DNA of 64,000 nt from Kryptolebias marmoratus (GCF_001649575.2 NC_051445.1:3462462-3526461); one strand, 5' to 3'; shown: positions 47,160 through 59,720, numbered from the stretch's first letter. Numbers and translations: made by a program. Notes: a model not told the origin generated them from the letters alone.

Positions 47160-48250
47160 ATTCAGAAAGCAAAGTTACACATATCCTTCTTCTCAGACAT
47201 GATGTCACCTTGTCTTCCTGACATTATTCATATTATTAATGCAGACTGCCTCACTTTGTGCTTTCTCTGCTACCACTAAGCTGGGAAAAGCTCTGCAGAC
47301 AGAAAACAGGAATTTCATGGATCAGTTTGATCACATTAGCAGCACAAATATTTAGGTTTTAAATAGTAATCCTTAAAAGCAGATGTGTAAGCCTCTAATT
47401 TAACCCTTTTCTGGCAAGTATTACACTTTTTGTAATACTAAAAAAACAAATCCATCCATCCATGATGCTTTTGAAAACAAGTTATTATATTTATTAAGAT
47501 TTGCATCAGTAATTCAGCAGAATTTATTTTTCAGACTTGATCACACATGCAATGCTTCTGAAGGTTCATTTTTATACTTTGAATCCGTCTTCAGATGCAG
47601 AAGTTTTATTCAGGTTTTAGTTAAAACACGTTGTCTGCATCCAAACTGTCCACAAGGTGGCAGTGTTGGATCTGTTGCAGAAGCTTGCTCTTAATTAAAC
47701 ATTAAAATGTGCAATGATGAGAAAATGTTCTCATTTAATGAACTCAGTGATGCGATTCATTTTTGTTGCATGTCAGTGAAGAAAAAAAAACCTCAAAAAG
47801 TGTTTGGGTGGTGATATATATTTCTCATGGTTTACAAATAACTTTTTAAATGTGGCATAGTACATTACACATTATTTCCACGGAGCAAAATAAATATATT
47901 GCACTTAAAAACCATAAAAACAGAATGTATAAGGTTAAATTATGATATACAAAACATAATAAAAAAGGATTTTGAGCGATAAGTCCGAACTCAGAAGCGT
48001 TTAACATTTACACTGATGGAAACCGAAGGCTGTACATAAAAAACTTTGATTTAAAATTAAAAAATGCACCACGCAGAGTAGATCAGGTCGACTGCGTGCA
48101 TCAATCCCTGCTATGATCTTCTGATGCTCCGTGTGATGTAAAAATGTGATACAGGTCATGTACAGTGTTTAACTGGCTTTTTTTTTTACATTTCTGAATA
48201 ATCTGATCTTCATGCAAACACAAACCAGTGTCAAAGGCCCTTTTTGTTCA
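47160..48250. other. Gene-free AT-rich DNA
   Basis: No exon or transposon recognised. A short CATC run is at 47453-47463. Confidence 0.5.
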
Positions 48251-48462
48251 CTTAAATGTCTTTTTTAATCAATGAAAAACTGAAAATCCTGGAGAAATGT
48301 GAAGCCTTGCTGCCAAAAACTACTTGTTCTAATTTTTTGTCTTCTGGTGAATCAATTATTGCCTCATTTCAGCCTCTTCTCCGTGTAACAGAGACTGTTC
48401 AGCTGCATGTTTCTGTTGTAGTTTTTCCAAATGAATGCCTGGACCTCTGAGTTACTGTCACC

Positions 48463-48490
48463 AAGCTGCACGAGTCGACTCGTGCAGCTT
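48463..48490. repeat. Perfect 28-bp palindrome without spacer
   Basis: AAGCTGCACGAGTC is followed at once by its exact reverse complement GACTCGTGCAGCTT. The symmetry ends sharply on both sides. Confidence 0.97.
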
Positions 48491-48974
48491 CCTCCTCTCT
48501 GTGTGCTTTTAAATGAGGCTACACAGAACCATTACTTCCAGGTGTGGACGTCCTGTCGGCACACTGGAACGAGCTCATGAATCAGCTCACCTGCTTCGGT
48601 CGGCTAAAAGGCTGCAGGTAGCTGAGAACAAGCTCGGATGTTTTATCCTGTTTGAGAAGAACGGAAACAGATCACTTAGTGATTTTTTATTCTTGTTTAT
48701 CCTCAAAGGTTGACAGAACAAATCAAATCCAACCTGTTTCAGCTAAACTAGCAATCAGCTCGTTGTGGGTGGTTTTATTTCTTATTTTACTCTTTCACGC
48801 TAAATGTTTGGAGTTGGAAACTTTCATTAAATCACCAAAAATCTCGGCCAATTTGAGAAGTTATATTTATTTCTTTTGTATGATTTTATTATTATTATTC
48901 CTGACTTTTGTGGCCTGAATAAGATGTTTAAATGTGAAATGAAGAGGAGACTGTGACAGGTTTTAAATTTAATC

Positions 48975-49755
48975 CAGTACTGTGCAAAAGGTTTGGATTA
49001 GTTTTTATAATTTCATAACTTTATAATTTTTCTTCCAAACGGCCAGACTTCTTTGTAATATTTTAAACTGTTTTTGATCAGCAGTTCCTCAGACTTTGCT
49101 TCAGTTTTTGTTTGGGACTTTGGCTAATTTTTTTACTTTTTATTTGACCATTTTCTGAGGAATGTCACCAAATTCTGACCAATAAATCGTTCAGTCATAA
49201 GAAAGGCTCCTAAACTCGAGGAATAAAGAAGCGTCATGTCGACATATAACAGATAACTTGGCAAAGAACTGGTTTTAAATTTAATCTTCAGACACTTTTT
49301 TAACAGCAGCCTGTCAGTTTATGTATTTCTTTAGTTGAATCTATAGAAAAGACTAAAGATAAGACAGTTAGACAGCCCTAAAGCAGTATTTTAGCACCAA
49401 CAATGTTATAATTTAAAGTATTGTTAGCTAAAAAATGAGCCATAGAGGATAAATAACTGAAAAATGATGGATTATTTCCTGTTTTTTAAACATCTGCCAT
49501 AGGAAACTTTTATAAGTCTGACATTTTTTTAATTTGTCCTCCATTTGTCCACCTTACCCAGATGTTTTAAACACATGCTGCCCTTTCAGTGTCAGGTACA
49601 AGGAATGGACAAACAAACAAGCAGAAACAAAAACAAACTTTGAAAGATCTTCCGAAACCCTGAAGATCTATCAATCAAGACTTAAGTAAATGTTACTCAG
49701 AACTTTGACCTCTTTGATGCAATTAGGGGCGGTTTAAAACTTTTACACAGTACTG
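48975..49755 (+). mobile_element. Non-autonomous DNA transposon with CAGTACTG termini
   Basis: Left end CAGTACTGTGCAAAAGGTTT and right end AAAACTTTTACACAGTACTG are inverted repeats matching at 18 of 20 positions. The 780-bp interior is AT-rich with no transposase frame. Similar CAGTACTGTGCAAAAG ends are familiar from fish repeats. A target duplication was not clear. Confidence 0.8.
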
Positions 49756-49759
49756 CATG

Positions 49760-50700
49760 CGTCTTCTTCTTTTTACCTGCTTCGCTCTGCAGAAACGCCA
49801 CAACAAGCCAACTCGCAGGAAAGATTTGACAATTTTTCAGGGCTCAAAGCCACAGCCTCAGGAATACAACACTTCCCTTCTCGTTTCAGACTTGTTGGAT
49901 TTATTATTTTGGCCTCTTTCTGCTTCTCAGTCCGGGAAATTTTAAAAAGAAGCAAATGCTCATCCCTGATATTCTCTCTATATTTTCTTTTTTCAGTCTC
50001 ACAGTTTTGTTTGCAACTCTTGTGTCATATAATTGGACTTTTTTGTCTCAAACATGACAAACGGTCATTAGAACAAAGCAGCTGTTGCACCAATTAAAAG
50101 CAGATGTTTTGCTTCCTGGTGTGACCAGGCCTTTAAATAAAGTAAAATATTTCACAGGTGAGCTCCTTCATCTCAGGTTATGACACATAAAAGTAAACAG
50201 AGTGTTTATCTACTGCAGTCAGCATGCGTCCTATGAGTAAATGTATTCATTCTTGTTTTTCATTCAAATGCATTTCTGACATTTTTATCGACAGAGTGCT
50301 GAGTTGTAGCTCCGATCTGAGCGGAGACGTCTGCTCCGTCTGTCCTTCAAACTGAAATGTTGCATCTGTCCAACTCTCTGTTGCATCAGACGAGTTTTAT
50401 TTTGAAGGGTCACGCAGCAGCCAGCCGTGTCCAGCTGTTAGAGGAAACAGGATTCCTCCTTTTTGTTTAGAAAGGAATGGACAATTTTCTGTGTGTTCTT
50501 CAAAGGCTGAGATAAACATGCACGTGTTTCTGTCTTGCATTTGGTTTCATAGTTTGTGTTGCAGTCTTCAGTCTTTTTACAATATCCTCTGTGTTCCCAG
50601 GAACCACAGGGTCTGCTGGTCCTAAAGGAGCACCAGAGTCCATCTCAGATTTACTGTCCTTGTCCCAACCGTCACCTCTCTCTCTCTGCAGGTGAATTAT
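49760..50700. other. tbx20 3' flank / 3' UTR region
   Basis: Contains a minus-strand AATAAA at 50396-50401, a plausible tbx20 poly(A) signal about 360 bp after the stop. No other gene seen. Confidence 0.45.
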
Positions 50701-50759
50701 TTACAACGACTGGAGGAACAGGTGCAGCGAGTCTCTGCCCTCTCCTCTGCAGGGCAGAG

Positions 50760-52533
50760 TCATACGAAGGGCGTCATGACCGTGGAGGAGTGGCGCAGTC
50801 CCTGGATGGCGGCGTAGGGCCCCTGCTGGAAGTAGTGGTGGTAGCGGGGCATGTGGAAGGACGGGAAGGACGGCCCGCTGCCCTGCATGGTTCCAGCCAG
50901 AGCGGTCGGTGTCAGCGGCATGCCTAACCTGCTGTAAGGGGGCAGGGAGCCCTGGATGGGGTGGGGTAAGGAGGCGGCGCCGGTGCCCATGGCCGACAGG
51001 GACTGTGGGTGCTGGAAGCCCGAGAAGCCCGAGGTGGTGGTGACCCAGGAGCTCAGGGAGAGGTTGTCTGAGGCGGTAAACGCCGAACCTGCAGCAGAGA
51101 AAAGGTTGATGTTCAGATCAGCTCCAAATCCTCCAAATTCGACTTTCTTAGTTTTCTGACACAACACTTAAATATCAATGCAAACTTTTTTTTTGTTACC
51201 AACATCCCTATTACTGTTAGAGTTGTAAATAAACTGCTGTTTTATAACGTAGTATAATTCAAACATTTACATTTTCTTACGCTTGTTTCTCTGTGACATT
51301 TTATCACATTAAATTAATCTCAATCCTTTACACGCCTTCATTTACTTTACTTTATTTGTGCTTACATGCACAGTTGGAACATAAGTAATTTCCCTTTAAG
51401 ATGAATAAGGTTATTATAATTTTTATTTTGAGTTACAGAATGCTAAATAATTGTGTATTTCTTTTATTTGTATGACAAAAACACAGCAGATCGTTCTCTC
51501 ATGTGTTACAGTAAATTGCACTTTCATACAAATCATTACAATGCTGAAATGATTTTGGAATAATTAGTTTTCTTGCTGGACAAAAATACAGCATGAATGA
51601 ATAAATATTTCAGAAACTTTGTTGCCAGGCTGCCTCAGGAATATGAAGACTTTTCCATAAAAAAAACAAAGCAAACAAAAACAGAGCGAGGTTTTGTCTG
51701 TTTATACTTTTCATGGAATTTGCAAATAAAATAAAACAAACTGAAAAGCACAGGTGACAGAAACCTCTGGGCTGCCGCTCACCTCTGGTGTGTGTGCTGT
51801 GTCCGTCCTCGCTCAGGGTCTCCTCGTCTCCAGCGTAGGTTCTGATCGGGGACCGGGCGTACGAGTGCTTGTGGATCAGATTCTCAACACTTTCCCTGCA
51901 GCAGAACCCAAAGAACAAAGCCCAAAAATAAATCTCTGCGTTTCTTTGCCAACATTTTACAAGTTGTACTTTTTGAATCGCTTTGATTAGATCACGCAGT
52001 GGTCGGCGTATCCTTCTGATAAACTTACAAAATTCAGTGTTTATTTCTGTGTTGCCATAAATCCTAACAATGAGAGCTGGATCATTATCTTCACCAACAC
52101 ATCCTGAACCTTCATCGCCTCAGATTTTAAGCAGCTTTTTTGGTAGCAATAAACAATACAGCCTGGTACGCAGTCAGTACCAGGTATATACCAGGTATGT
52201 GTTAGATAAGTACCAGTTAGGTACAAAATACATATCAAATAATTACCTGATACGTACCCGATATGTACCTGATAAGTAACAGGTAAATATCCAGTAAGAC
52301 CTAGTACTTACTGAGCTGAATTATATATTGCTGCCACTTTTTTTAATCACTCCATAAATCAAGCGACAGATTTAAAGGAAACACTTCCGTCTTCTTGTTC
52401 TTCTCTTTTTTTATATTTTCAGGCCTTGGTAAAATATTTCTATTAACAGGTTTGTTTTTGTCACTACAGACAAACATGTGTTTCTACTCCGTGTTTTCTA
52501 ATTTTATTTTAACCCTGTGTGTGTGCATTTTGT

Positions 52534-52587
<54 letters not shown>

Positions 52588-55500
52588 ATGTATGCATTCA
52601 CAACCCCACAAAGTGCATTAGCTCATTTGAGTCTTGTCAGGCAGCACTTGTCAAACACAGTGACAGGAATTGTTAGTGTGTGTGTGTGTGTGTGTGTGTG
52701 ATTTGGCGGACAGGCAAGTGGTCTGCATCATGAGAGCCATGTGCTCACATTAGCAGCCCCCCCTCCCCCCTCTGCAGCCCCCACCNNNNNNNNNNNNNNN
52801 NNNNNNNNNNNNNNNNNNNNNNNNNNNNNNNNNNNNNNNNNNNNNNNNNNNNNNNNNNNNNNNNNNNNNNNNNNNNNNNNNNNNNNNNNNNNNNNNNNNN
52901 NGGGAGGGAGGGGGGGTAAGGGGCGGGGCATGCTGCTTTCAATCAGTCACTGCAGCCAATTGAATTACAGTGTGTTTTAGTGCAGTGGCCGACTCCAGAC
53001 TAATGTGATTTCTGCAGCTCCCGAAGACCAATTGATCAGGTCTAATTCACAGCCCTCAAAAAGAGAAAGACAGAGAAGAAGAAGAAGAAGAAGAAGAAGT
53101 GTGGGGGTGGAGGTGGGGAGGACTTGTCTTGCTGTTTCCGTCGTCTCTGTTTGGAAACGGGCAGATTGTTTGATTTTGTCAGCTGGTTTGGACCTTATAG
53201 CGCCAGAATTGGGAGATTACAGAAAGCTTTTGTTTTTGCAGCGTCCACAGAAATCCTTCAGAGGAGGATTATTATTCTGTCTGAGTGTTTAAGACCCCCG
53301 TCCTCTATGCACATTACAGTAATATGAATAAATAAAACAAAATTAAACTGGGAGCATGACGAGAAAGAAAAAAAGGATAAAAAAAGACAAGAAGAAATAT
53401 GTATAAATGATACAGAAAATTAGAAAATAAAGAAACAAGTTGTGGCCCAAAGATTTGTGTTAGAAAGCTTTTTAAAACCTGGAGGATTTTAAATTAATTA
53501 TTTTAATTTTTTTGTTTCTTAGCCTCAAAAGGAACTAGAAATTGAAAATTAATTTTATCCTTCTTTTATTGTAGTTTAATGATTTCCTTTTCAGGCTCAA
53601 AAGGTGAAAACCAAAGGGCACATGTTTGTTGCATTAACTTGTAAAATGTTAAATAAATAAAAACAAAGGCCTGGAACGAAGGAGTTAAAGAGGAGAAATA
53701 GTACAGAATAAAAATAAAAATAGAAATAAAACAAAAGAGGTGACAAATAGATAATAAAACTGAAAGATGTAGAGAAAAATTATTTTAGAAAATTTAAGAT
53801 TGAATGAAAAAAAATTTAAAAACAGCAGAACATGGACCAAAAATAAAATAAATAAAATAAAAATACATGAAAATGAGCAAATAAAATAAAATGAAAAAGC
53901 AAAGTAAGTGTAAAAAAATAACAAGAAGGCAGAAAGGTGAGAAAAAAAAGTGAGACATGAAGACAAAAAGAAAAGGGACAAATCTGTGGCAGGAAACCAG
54001 AACGATAACAGAGATCAGCTCAACGTCTGTGTTTCCTAACAAACCGCAGCAGAGGATCTAACACCCCCCTCCCTCTCTGCGGTTCTGATGGACCCGAACA
54101 GAACCCAGAATCCCCAGTACCTCTCCATGTCCGTGAGCCGCGACGAGTCCCGGAAACCTTTGGCAAACGGGTTGCTGTCGATCTTCAGTTTGGTTATCTG
54201 AGAAAAAAACAGCAGGAAGAGAAGAAAGTTTTAATTACTATTTTTAAACAAGTTTTTTTTTTTTGTGGCTAAATGAATAAACTTCTTTTTTTTTGACACA
54301 TTCAGGTGTAGAGCTCAAGATTTTAAAATATTTATTTTAATACAAGATGTAAAATCTGCACTGGAAAGGGAAGAAACACCAATTTGTTTTAACCTTATGT
54401 TGTTTATTTATTTCTGAATATTTCACAGTTAAAGAAAAAAATAAATGCATTAAAGAAATGCTTTAAAAACAAACTGTTTAAAATAGTTTCTGTTAAAATA
54501 ATAATCTTGTTTCATGAAAAGGGAAGTATGTCTTTAATAGACAGTTTTCTTTTAAAAAGATTTAATTTCATTTCTTTCTTATTCTGTAAATCTGTTAAAG
54601 TCTGCGTTAGAAAAAAACATTTGTTGCAACACTTTTTGTCCAAATTTATATAAAATGTCTTTGTTTAAATCTTAGCTGATGTTATCAAAATAAGGTTTGA
54701 TTTATTCAATTATTAAAAATAAAAACTCTAAATATTAAAACAGTAATATACATCTGATGTGTTCACTGTAAATCTGTGAAACGATCATTTCTGTCATTAG
54801 ATTTAATTGAAACATCTGTATTTTTGAACACCAGGGGGCGCTGTACAGAAGGGCTTTTATTTGTTTATCTACAACAATAAAGCAGCATCTAAAACAGGAA
54901 GCAAATAAGCACATTTTTTAATTGGTATTTAGTGATTTAATGTGTTTTATTAGTTTCATAAATAGGATTAAAATGTGTCACATCACTCAAGTTCTCTTGA
55001 GTGATGTGTTTTTTATTTATTTTACTGTGATCGTGTTATGCTGTTAGACGTATAAATTAATATTAAATGTTTATTTATGATTAGGAGCTATTCTCCAAGT
55101 TTCACTTTGCATCAGATAAATAACTCTCCTTTCAGGTTTACACTTTTAATTTCAGGTTTTTACGCTCTGAGGATAAAACGCCCTGCTGATAAGGCTCATG
55201 TGGTGCAAGCAGACACTTCACAGGAAAAAAAAAGCTAAATCAGGACCTCAAAAAGAGTCCAGACAGAGACATTTGGTCCACATTACTGGACGGTCCACTC
55301 ACCAGTTGGTTCTGGTAGGCTGTGACGGCAGTGAAGACAGTCTCAACAAAAACAAAAGTGCGAAACTCCTCAGATTTGAGGTTGAGCAGCGAGGCGGTGT
55401 GGTCCTTCTTCTTGATGATGTGGACTCGCGGCTGGTACTTGTGCATGGAGTTCAGGATGATCTGCAGAGGATGGGACAATAAATACAGGCTGGCTGGTGC

Positions 55501-58500
55501 AAACCCAGGAAGTCTGAAGGATGAGATGTTCTCAAAACTCCAAGATTATTGTTTTAAATTGCAAAAACACTAAAATCTAAAGGCTGAAAGGTCTCTCTGC
55601 TGCGTCACATGACTCGGTTGCTGAGAAAAGGCATCAATCAGCCGCTCTGTCGTAGCGCTGACATGTTCCTTCATTCTCCTGTTCAACATGTTTATTTTTA
55701 CTCAGCACCACACAAACGCTCACAAACACACCGGCTGCGAGGAATTCACGCTTCAGCTCCTCAAATACTTCTTCTGTAATATCTGCAAACTTATTCGTCC
55801 TGTTTAGGAAACAAAGGGCTCAGTGTCACAGGCAGGTGGACAAACTTTAGTTTTTTTTTTTCCTCTTTAAGTGATGCTTTTTTATCAAAACGATAGAATG
55901 TGACTCTTTTTCTGTCAAGTTCTTAATAAAAAAGCAGCTCAGAAGTTTAATTTATAGTCATGTCAATTGGATGAGAAGTCCTAAAAGTGCTTCAAAGTAA
56001 TCATAACTTAAAAAAAACAGTCCATGTTGGTTTTGACATTAAAAAGAACTTAAAAGCCTGTGATACCATCCAATTAATCCAGTCCTGCAGTTTCTATTTC
56101 ATAAAAAAATGCAAAAAATGTTATTTATGATGAAGAACTAAAATAATAAACATCAAGTTAAATCTGGTTTCATTTTTAAATGGAACTTATGAACCTTTTT
56201 TTGCCCCTTTATCCTGCTTTCTAAGATTAAAAAAAAACATGTAATTGATTAAAAATCTCTGAGTGAAAAAAGAAGCTTTTAGAGAAGAGAGATGAGAGCC
56301 AGGGTCAGGGGTAAAGGGTGATTTCCACTGTTTTCTGTGGGGCAACAGCCCAGTTTAAATCAAGTCATTTCAAACAGCTGACAGCAGATTGTATTCACAG
56401 GAAAAGATCACTTCAGGAGCAGGAAAACCCAACTTAAATGGAAATGAAAATAAATTGTGACTTTTTATTTTCAGTAAAAGTCTTTAAGTAAAAAAAAGGT
56501 GCAACAGAATCTGGTTTAGGTTGTTTTCTCTCAGCATTTTCAATAAAAGGCGCAAAAACACAAGTTTATTTAAATATTATTAGCATTTAACTGATAGGAA
56601 AGTATCATTATTGGTCTTTATTATTCATGAATTGACAGCATTTAACAAATAAAAAGAGATTAAAATCTATTTACTGATAAATAAGTTTAAATAGGGGAAA
56701 TGAAAACAACAATAAACTAAAAGGATGCAGTATTTCCTCCTCTCTTTTGTTATTTTTGTTGTTTGGAGTGAAAACAGAGCAGCTTCCGGCTTGTTTCGAC
56801 GTTTACTCGTGTTTATTTTTGGAGTTGTAAATAAAAACAAAAAGCTCCTCACGTGTCCGTGTTGGTCCAGCTCGTTGTTGGTCAGCTTCACCTTCTCGAA
56901 GGAAACCATCTGCTTCATCAGCTGCTCCCCGGTGAACGGGGAGTCCGGGTGCACGTACAACCTGCGCGAGGACAGGGAGGAGGGGGGAGAGGCGTCAGCT
57001 CTGATTGGCTGAGAGCAAAGAAACGTTACAGTAAATCAACGCCTTGTCTCTGACACTTAGAAACATGTTCAGGTCAGATTTCGGCTTAGAATTAGAAGAA
57101 AAGTCACAATTTCCACCACATTGTGGTATTTTTTAAAATATTGACATCCATTTTTATTATTATTATTATTATCTCGTTTCAAGCCCGTCTTTATTCTGCA
57201 GGAGGAGTCAGGTCCTTCCTAAAACTTTATTAATAAAGACTGAAGCTCAGGGACAAACATCAGCTGCAGGATGTCTGAATGAACACATGATGACATCCAG
57301 ATACTTTCTGAGGTCGTCTATAAAAATGACCCACAACATGTCTGTTTAGAGTTAAATAAAAATAAATGAATGAAATAAAAGATATATTTGATATATTAGC
57401 CAGCATGATGAGCTACAGAGACGAGCATTCACGGGCCACACCTTTAAGCTTCATTATTTCATTAATGAGTTTTTTTTTCCAACACAAATTAATGATCAGG
57501 CGGAAATAAATAATAATAATAATAATATTAATAAGCAAATAAAAATAACTTTTATTCACTCATCCACGGTCTGATTGAAACTGACTTCATGAGATCATTT
57601 GGCGCGTTTGAGTCCAAAGGTGGGATGAGTTGAAGCCGGAGGGCGGCTCAGGTGGGTTTACCTGGCGGGCAGAGGGGGGTCGGCCTTGCCGGCCACCAGC
57701 CAGGAGGAGCGGTGGTAGGCGTACCGGTACCGCTTGTTGTCCACCGGGACGATGTCCATCAGCACGATGTACTTGGAGTCCTGGTCCACCCCGGAGAACG
57801 AGACCCGGATGGTCGGGAACATCCTCCTGAGGAAGACAGGTCCTCCTCCTCATCATCATCATCATCATTTATTATTATTATTGTTATTATTATGGTCTTC
57901 ATTTTGACCTTGCTGCTGTCTCAGAGGATAAATAAAAGGTTTTTATTATTTTCTGTCGCGTTTCTTTGCGCACTGGGTGGATAGAATTTGGAATGAAAAC
58001 AAATAAATTATATAAATAGATTTCTGATATTTTCTTAATTATATTCTGAACAATATTTAGTAGAATTGTTATAAGTGGATATTATTTAAATTCTACTTTA
58101 AAGGAGGGACAGAGCTGATATCTGGGCTCTGCTTTCTGTTTTTTAGCAGCTATATTGAGCTCGATCAGATGGGATGTAAACTTGTTTCATTCTCAGTGGT
58201 GGAGCCTTCTTTATATTTGGTTTGTTAGCACTTTGAAAGCACATGACATCAGACCCTTATTGTCTTCAGATTGAGAGGAAATACCAGAAAGCTGCTCGTG
58301 ATATTTTCTACATGTTCCACACAAAGAAAACCGAGCCAGAATTTGTTATAAAAGCTGAAATAAATGTCTCCTTTTTTATCTTACCTCCCGGACTTGGTGA
58401 TGATCATCTCGGTGCCGAGCTCGTGGAACTTGTCCCACAGCTCTTTGGTCTCCAGGCTGCAGGAGATCTTCGCCATCTCCTCGCTGGGGATGCCGGGGTT

Positions 58501-59622
58501 GGTGGGGATGAGCGGCTCCGTGCACACGGCCGGCGCGCTCCCGCTGAAGTCCCCGTGCGCGTCCAGGGAGGACAGGTCCGTCAGGGCCGGCTGGCTGCAC
58601 GAGGACTTCTCCACGAACTGCTCTGTTTGGGTCAGGTAGAGGCGCGAGGGGAACAAGGAGAACAACGAGCAGGATTTTATTTTATTTTAATGTTCGTCAT
58701 CAGAAACAACAGACTGTCCTGCTGCTGGAACACAATTTAATTTAAATCAAACACAGACAACAAAAAGGTTACATAAAGAAATAAAAAATATTCAAAAACC
58801 TAAATAATCCTGTTTGTTTTCTGTTTTATCATGTTTGAATTATTTAAATCTGTTTTAATTAATAAAATACAGAATTTTATTTAAAAACATTAAATTATTG
58901 GACAGCTAATCTAACATGTGTTACATTATTTTGTTTTATTCGTTTACTTTTAGTTAATGATGAAAAGAATTAACTCATTTATGATATAAATATAAAGTTA
59001 TCTTTAAATCTACTAAAATAAAAGTAAGAATATTCTCACAACTTTTCTTTATTTAAATCAGACTTTTCTAGATGTCAAGCAAGGTCATATTGTTTTAAAG
59101 TAATATTTTTTGTTTGGGGGAAAAAATGATAGAAAAATGAGCTAATTTTAACTTTATAAATATTTATTAAATAAAAAAAACAATTAGTTAAAAGTTGAAA
59201 ACCTGTTTTTCTGTCTTCAAATAATAAGTTCAATAAATGCATTAATTTAATTGTTCAAAATACTATTTTATAAAACTCTTCTTGTTAAATAAATAGAATT
59301 TTACCTCACAATAATAAACGTTTTTATTTCAAATCTAAATTTTTAACAACATTTTTTAGTTTTTTCATTTTGCTGCAGCTTAAAGAAAAAAGAAATCCCC
59401 AACTGCTCATTTCTGACCTCCCTGTCCCCCCTGTCCTCCTCCCGCCCCCCCTGTCCCCCTCTGTCCCCTCTGTCCCCTCTGTCCCGTCTTACCCAGAGGT
59501 TTGATGGTGTTCTCCTCCGCCTCCTTGTCCTTGCTGGACTTCCCGCTGGACATCAGGGCGGCTATAGAGAAAGCATTCGCCCGGGATGAGAGCTGCGGTT
59601 TCGGGGATGACGTGTACTCCAT
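50760..59622 (-). CDS. tbx20: T-box transcription factor 20
   Basis: Nuclear DNA-binding factor required for heart chamber, valve and motor-neuron development; partners with GATA and NKX2-5 factors. Eight coding exons on the minus strand: 59622-59493, 58622-58385, 57826-57662, 56961-56853, 55461-55303, 54197-54121, 51895-51783 and 51088-50760. All phases agree, giving 439 residues (human 447). The N-terminus [19 protein letters not shown] and the engrailed-homology-like FSIAALMSS are typical. The T-box runs from about residue 102 to 290 ([71 protein letters not shown]). The C-terminal exon is highly conserved ([45 protein letters not shown] end). Oddity: residue 253 is Val (GTT at 55345-55347) where the family has Pro in F-P-E-T. 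Confidence 0.98.
52159..52310 (+). repeat. Degenerate TACCTGATA/TACCAGGTA short tandem repeat
   Basis: About a dozen imperfect units of roughly 10-11 bp (GTACCAGGTA, TATACCAGGTA, GTACCAGTTAG, GTACCCGATAT, GTACCTGATAA) in tbx20 intron 6. Strongly diverged. Confidence 0.75.
52536..52586 (+). repeat. (GT)n microsatellite
   Basis: About 25 uninterrupted GT units in a tbx20 intron; a second shorter run follows at 52676-52700. Confidence 0.98.
52786..52901. other. Assembly gap (N)
   Basis: 116 Ns flanked by C-rich sequence on the left and G-rich sequence on the right, a hard-to-sequence segment inside tbx20 intron 6. Confidence 0.99.
52920..53060. promoter_or_regulatory. Candidate conserved intronic element of tbx20
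   Basis: Unique sequence just right of the gap with CAGCCAATTGAATTACAG, GACTAATGTGATT and ACCAATTGATCAGG, homeodomain-type AT cores in a balanced context. It contrasts with the AT-rich intron beyond. Inference only. Confidence 0.3.
53074..53099 (+). repeat. (GAA)n microsatellite
   Basis: About eight GAA/AGA units in tbx20 intron 6. Confidence 0.9.
53330..54060. other. A-rich low-complexity tbx20 intron sequence
   Basis: Purine/A-rich stretch with many AATAAA- and GAAAA-like words. Long minus-strand F/L/S-rich frames here reflect T-rich low complexity, not a gene. Confidence 0.7.
54979..55008. repeat. Perfect 13-bp-arm hairpin in tbx20 intron 5
   Basis: CACATCACTCAAG, loop TTCT, then CTTGAGTGATGTG. 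The arms match exactly, and the structure is followed by a T-rich stretch. Confidence 0.9.
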
Positions 59623-59639
59623 GTCGGTGGAAAACAAAT

Positions 59640-59720
59640 CCCCTTCAGGTTGAGGAAAACAGCAGAACACCTCCAGAACCAGAACCAGAACCAGCTCCTG
59701 CCTGCCTGCCTGCCTGCCTT
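59640..59720 (-). repeat. Short repeats in the tbx20 5' UTR region
   Basis: (CCAGAA)n at about 59672-59695 and (CTGC)n at 59699-59718 on the plus strand. They lie 50-100 bp upstream of the start codon and probably fall in the 5' UTR. Confidence 0.7.

Noticed and set aside
53685..54042. F/L/S-rich minus-strand ORFs resembling multi-pass membrane proteins
   Set aside because: Low-complexity A-rich plus strand read backwards inside a tbx20 intron.
58243..58740. 165-codon plus-strand ORF
   Set aside because: Opposite strand of tbx20 exon 2.
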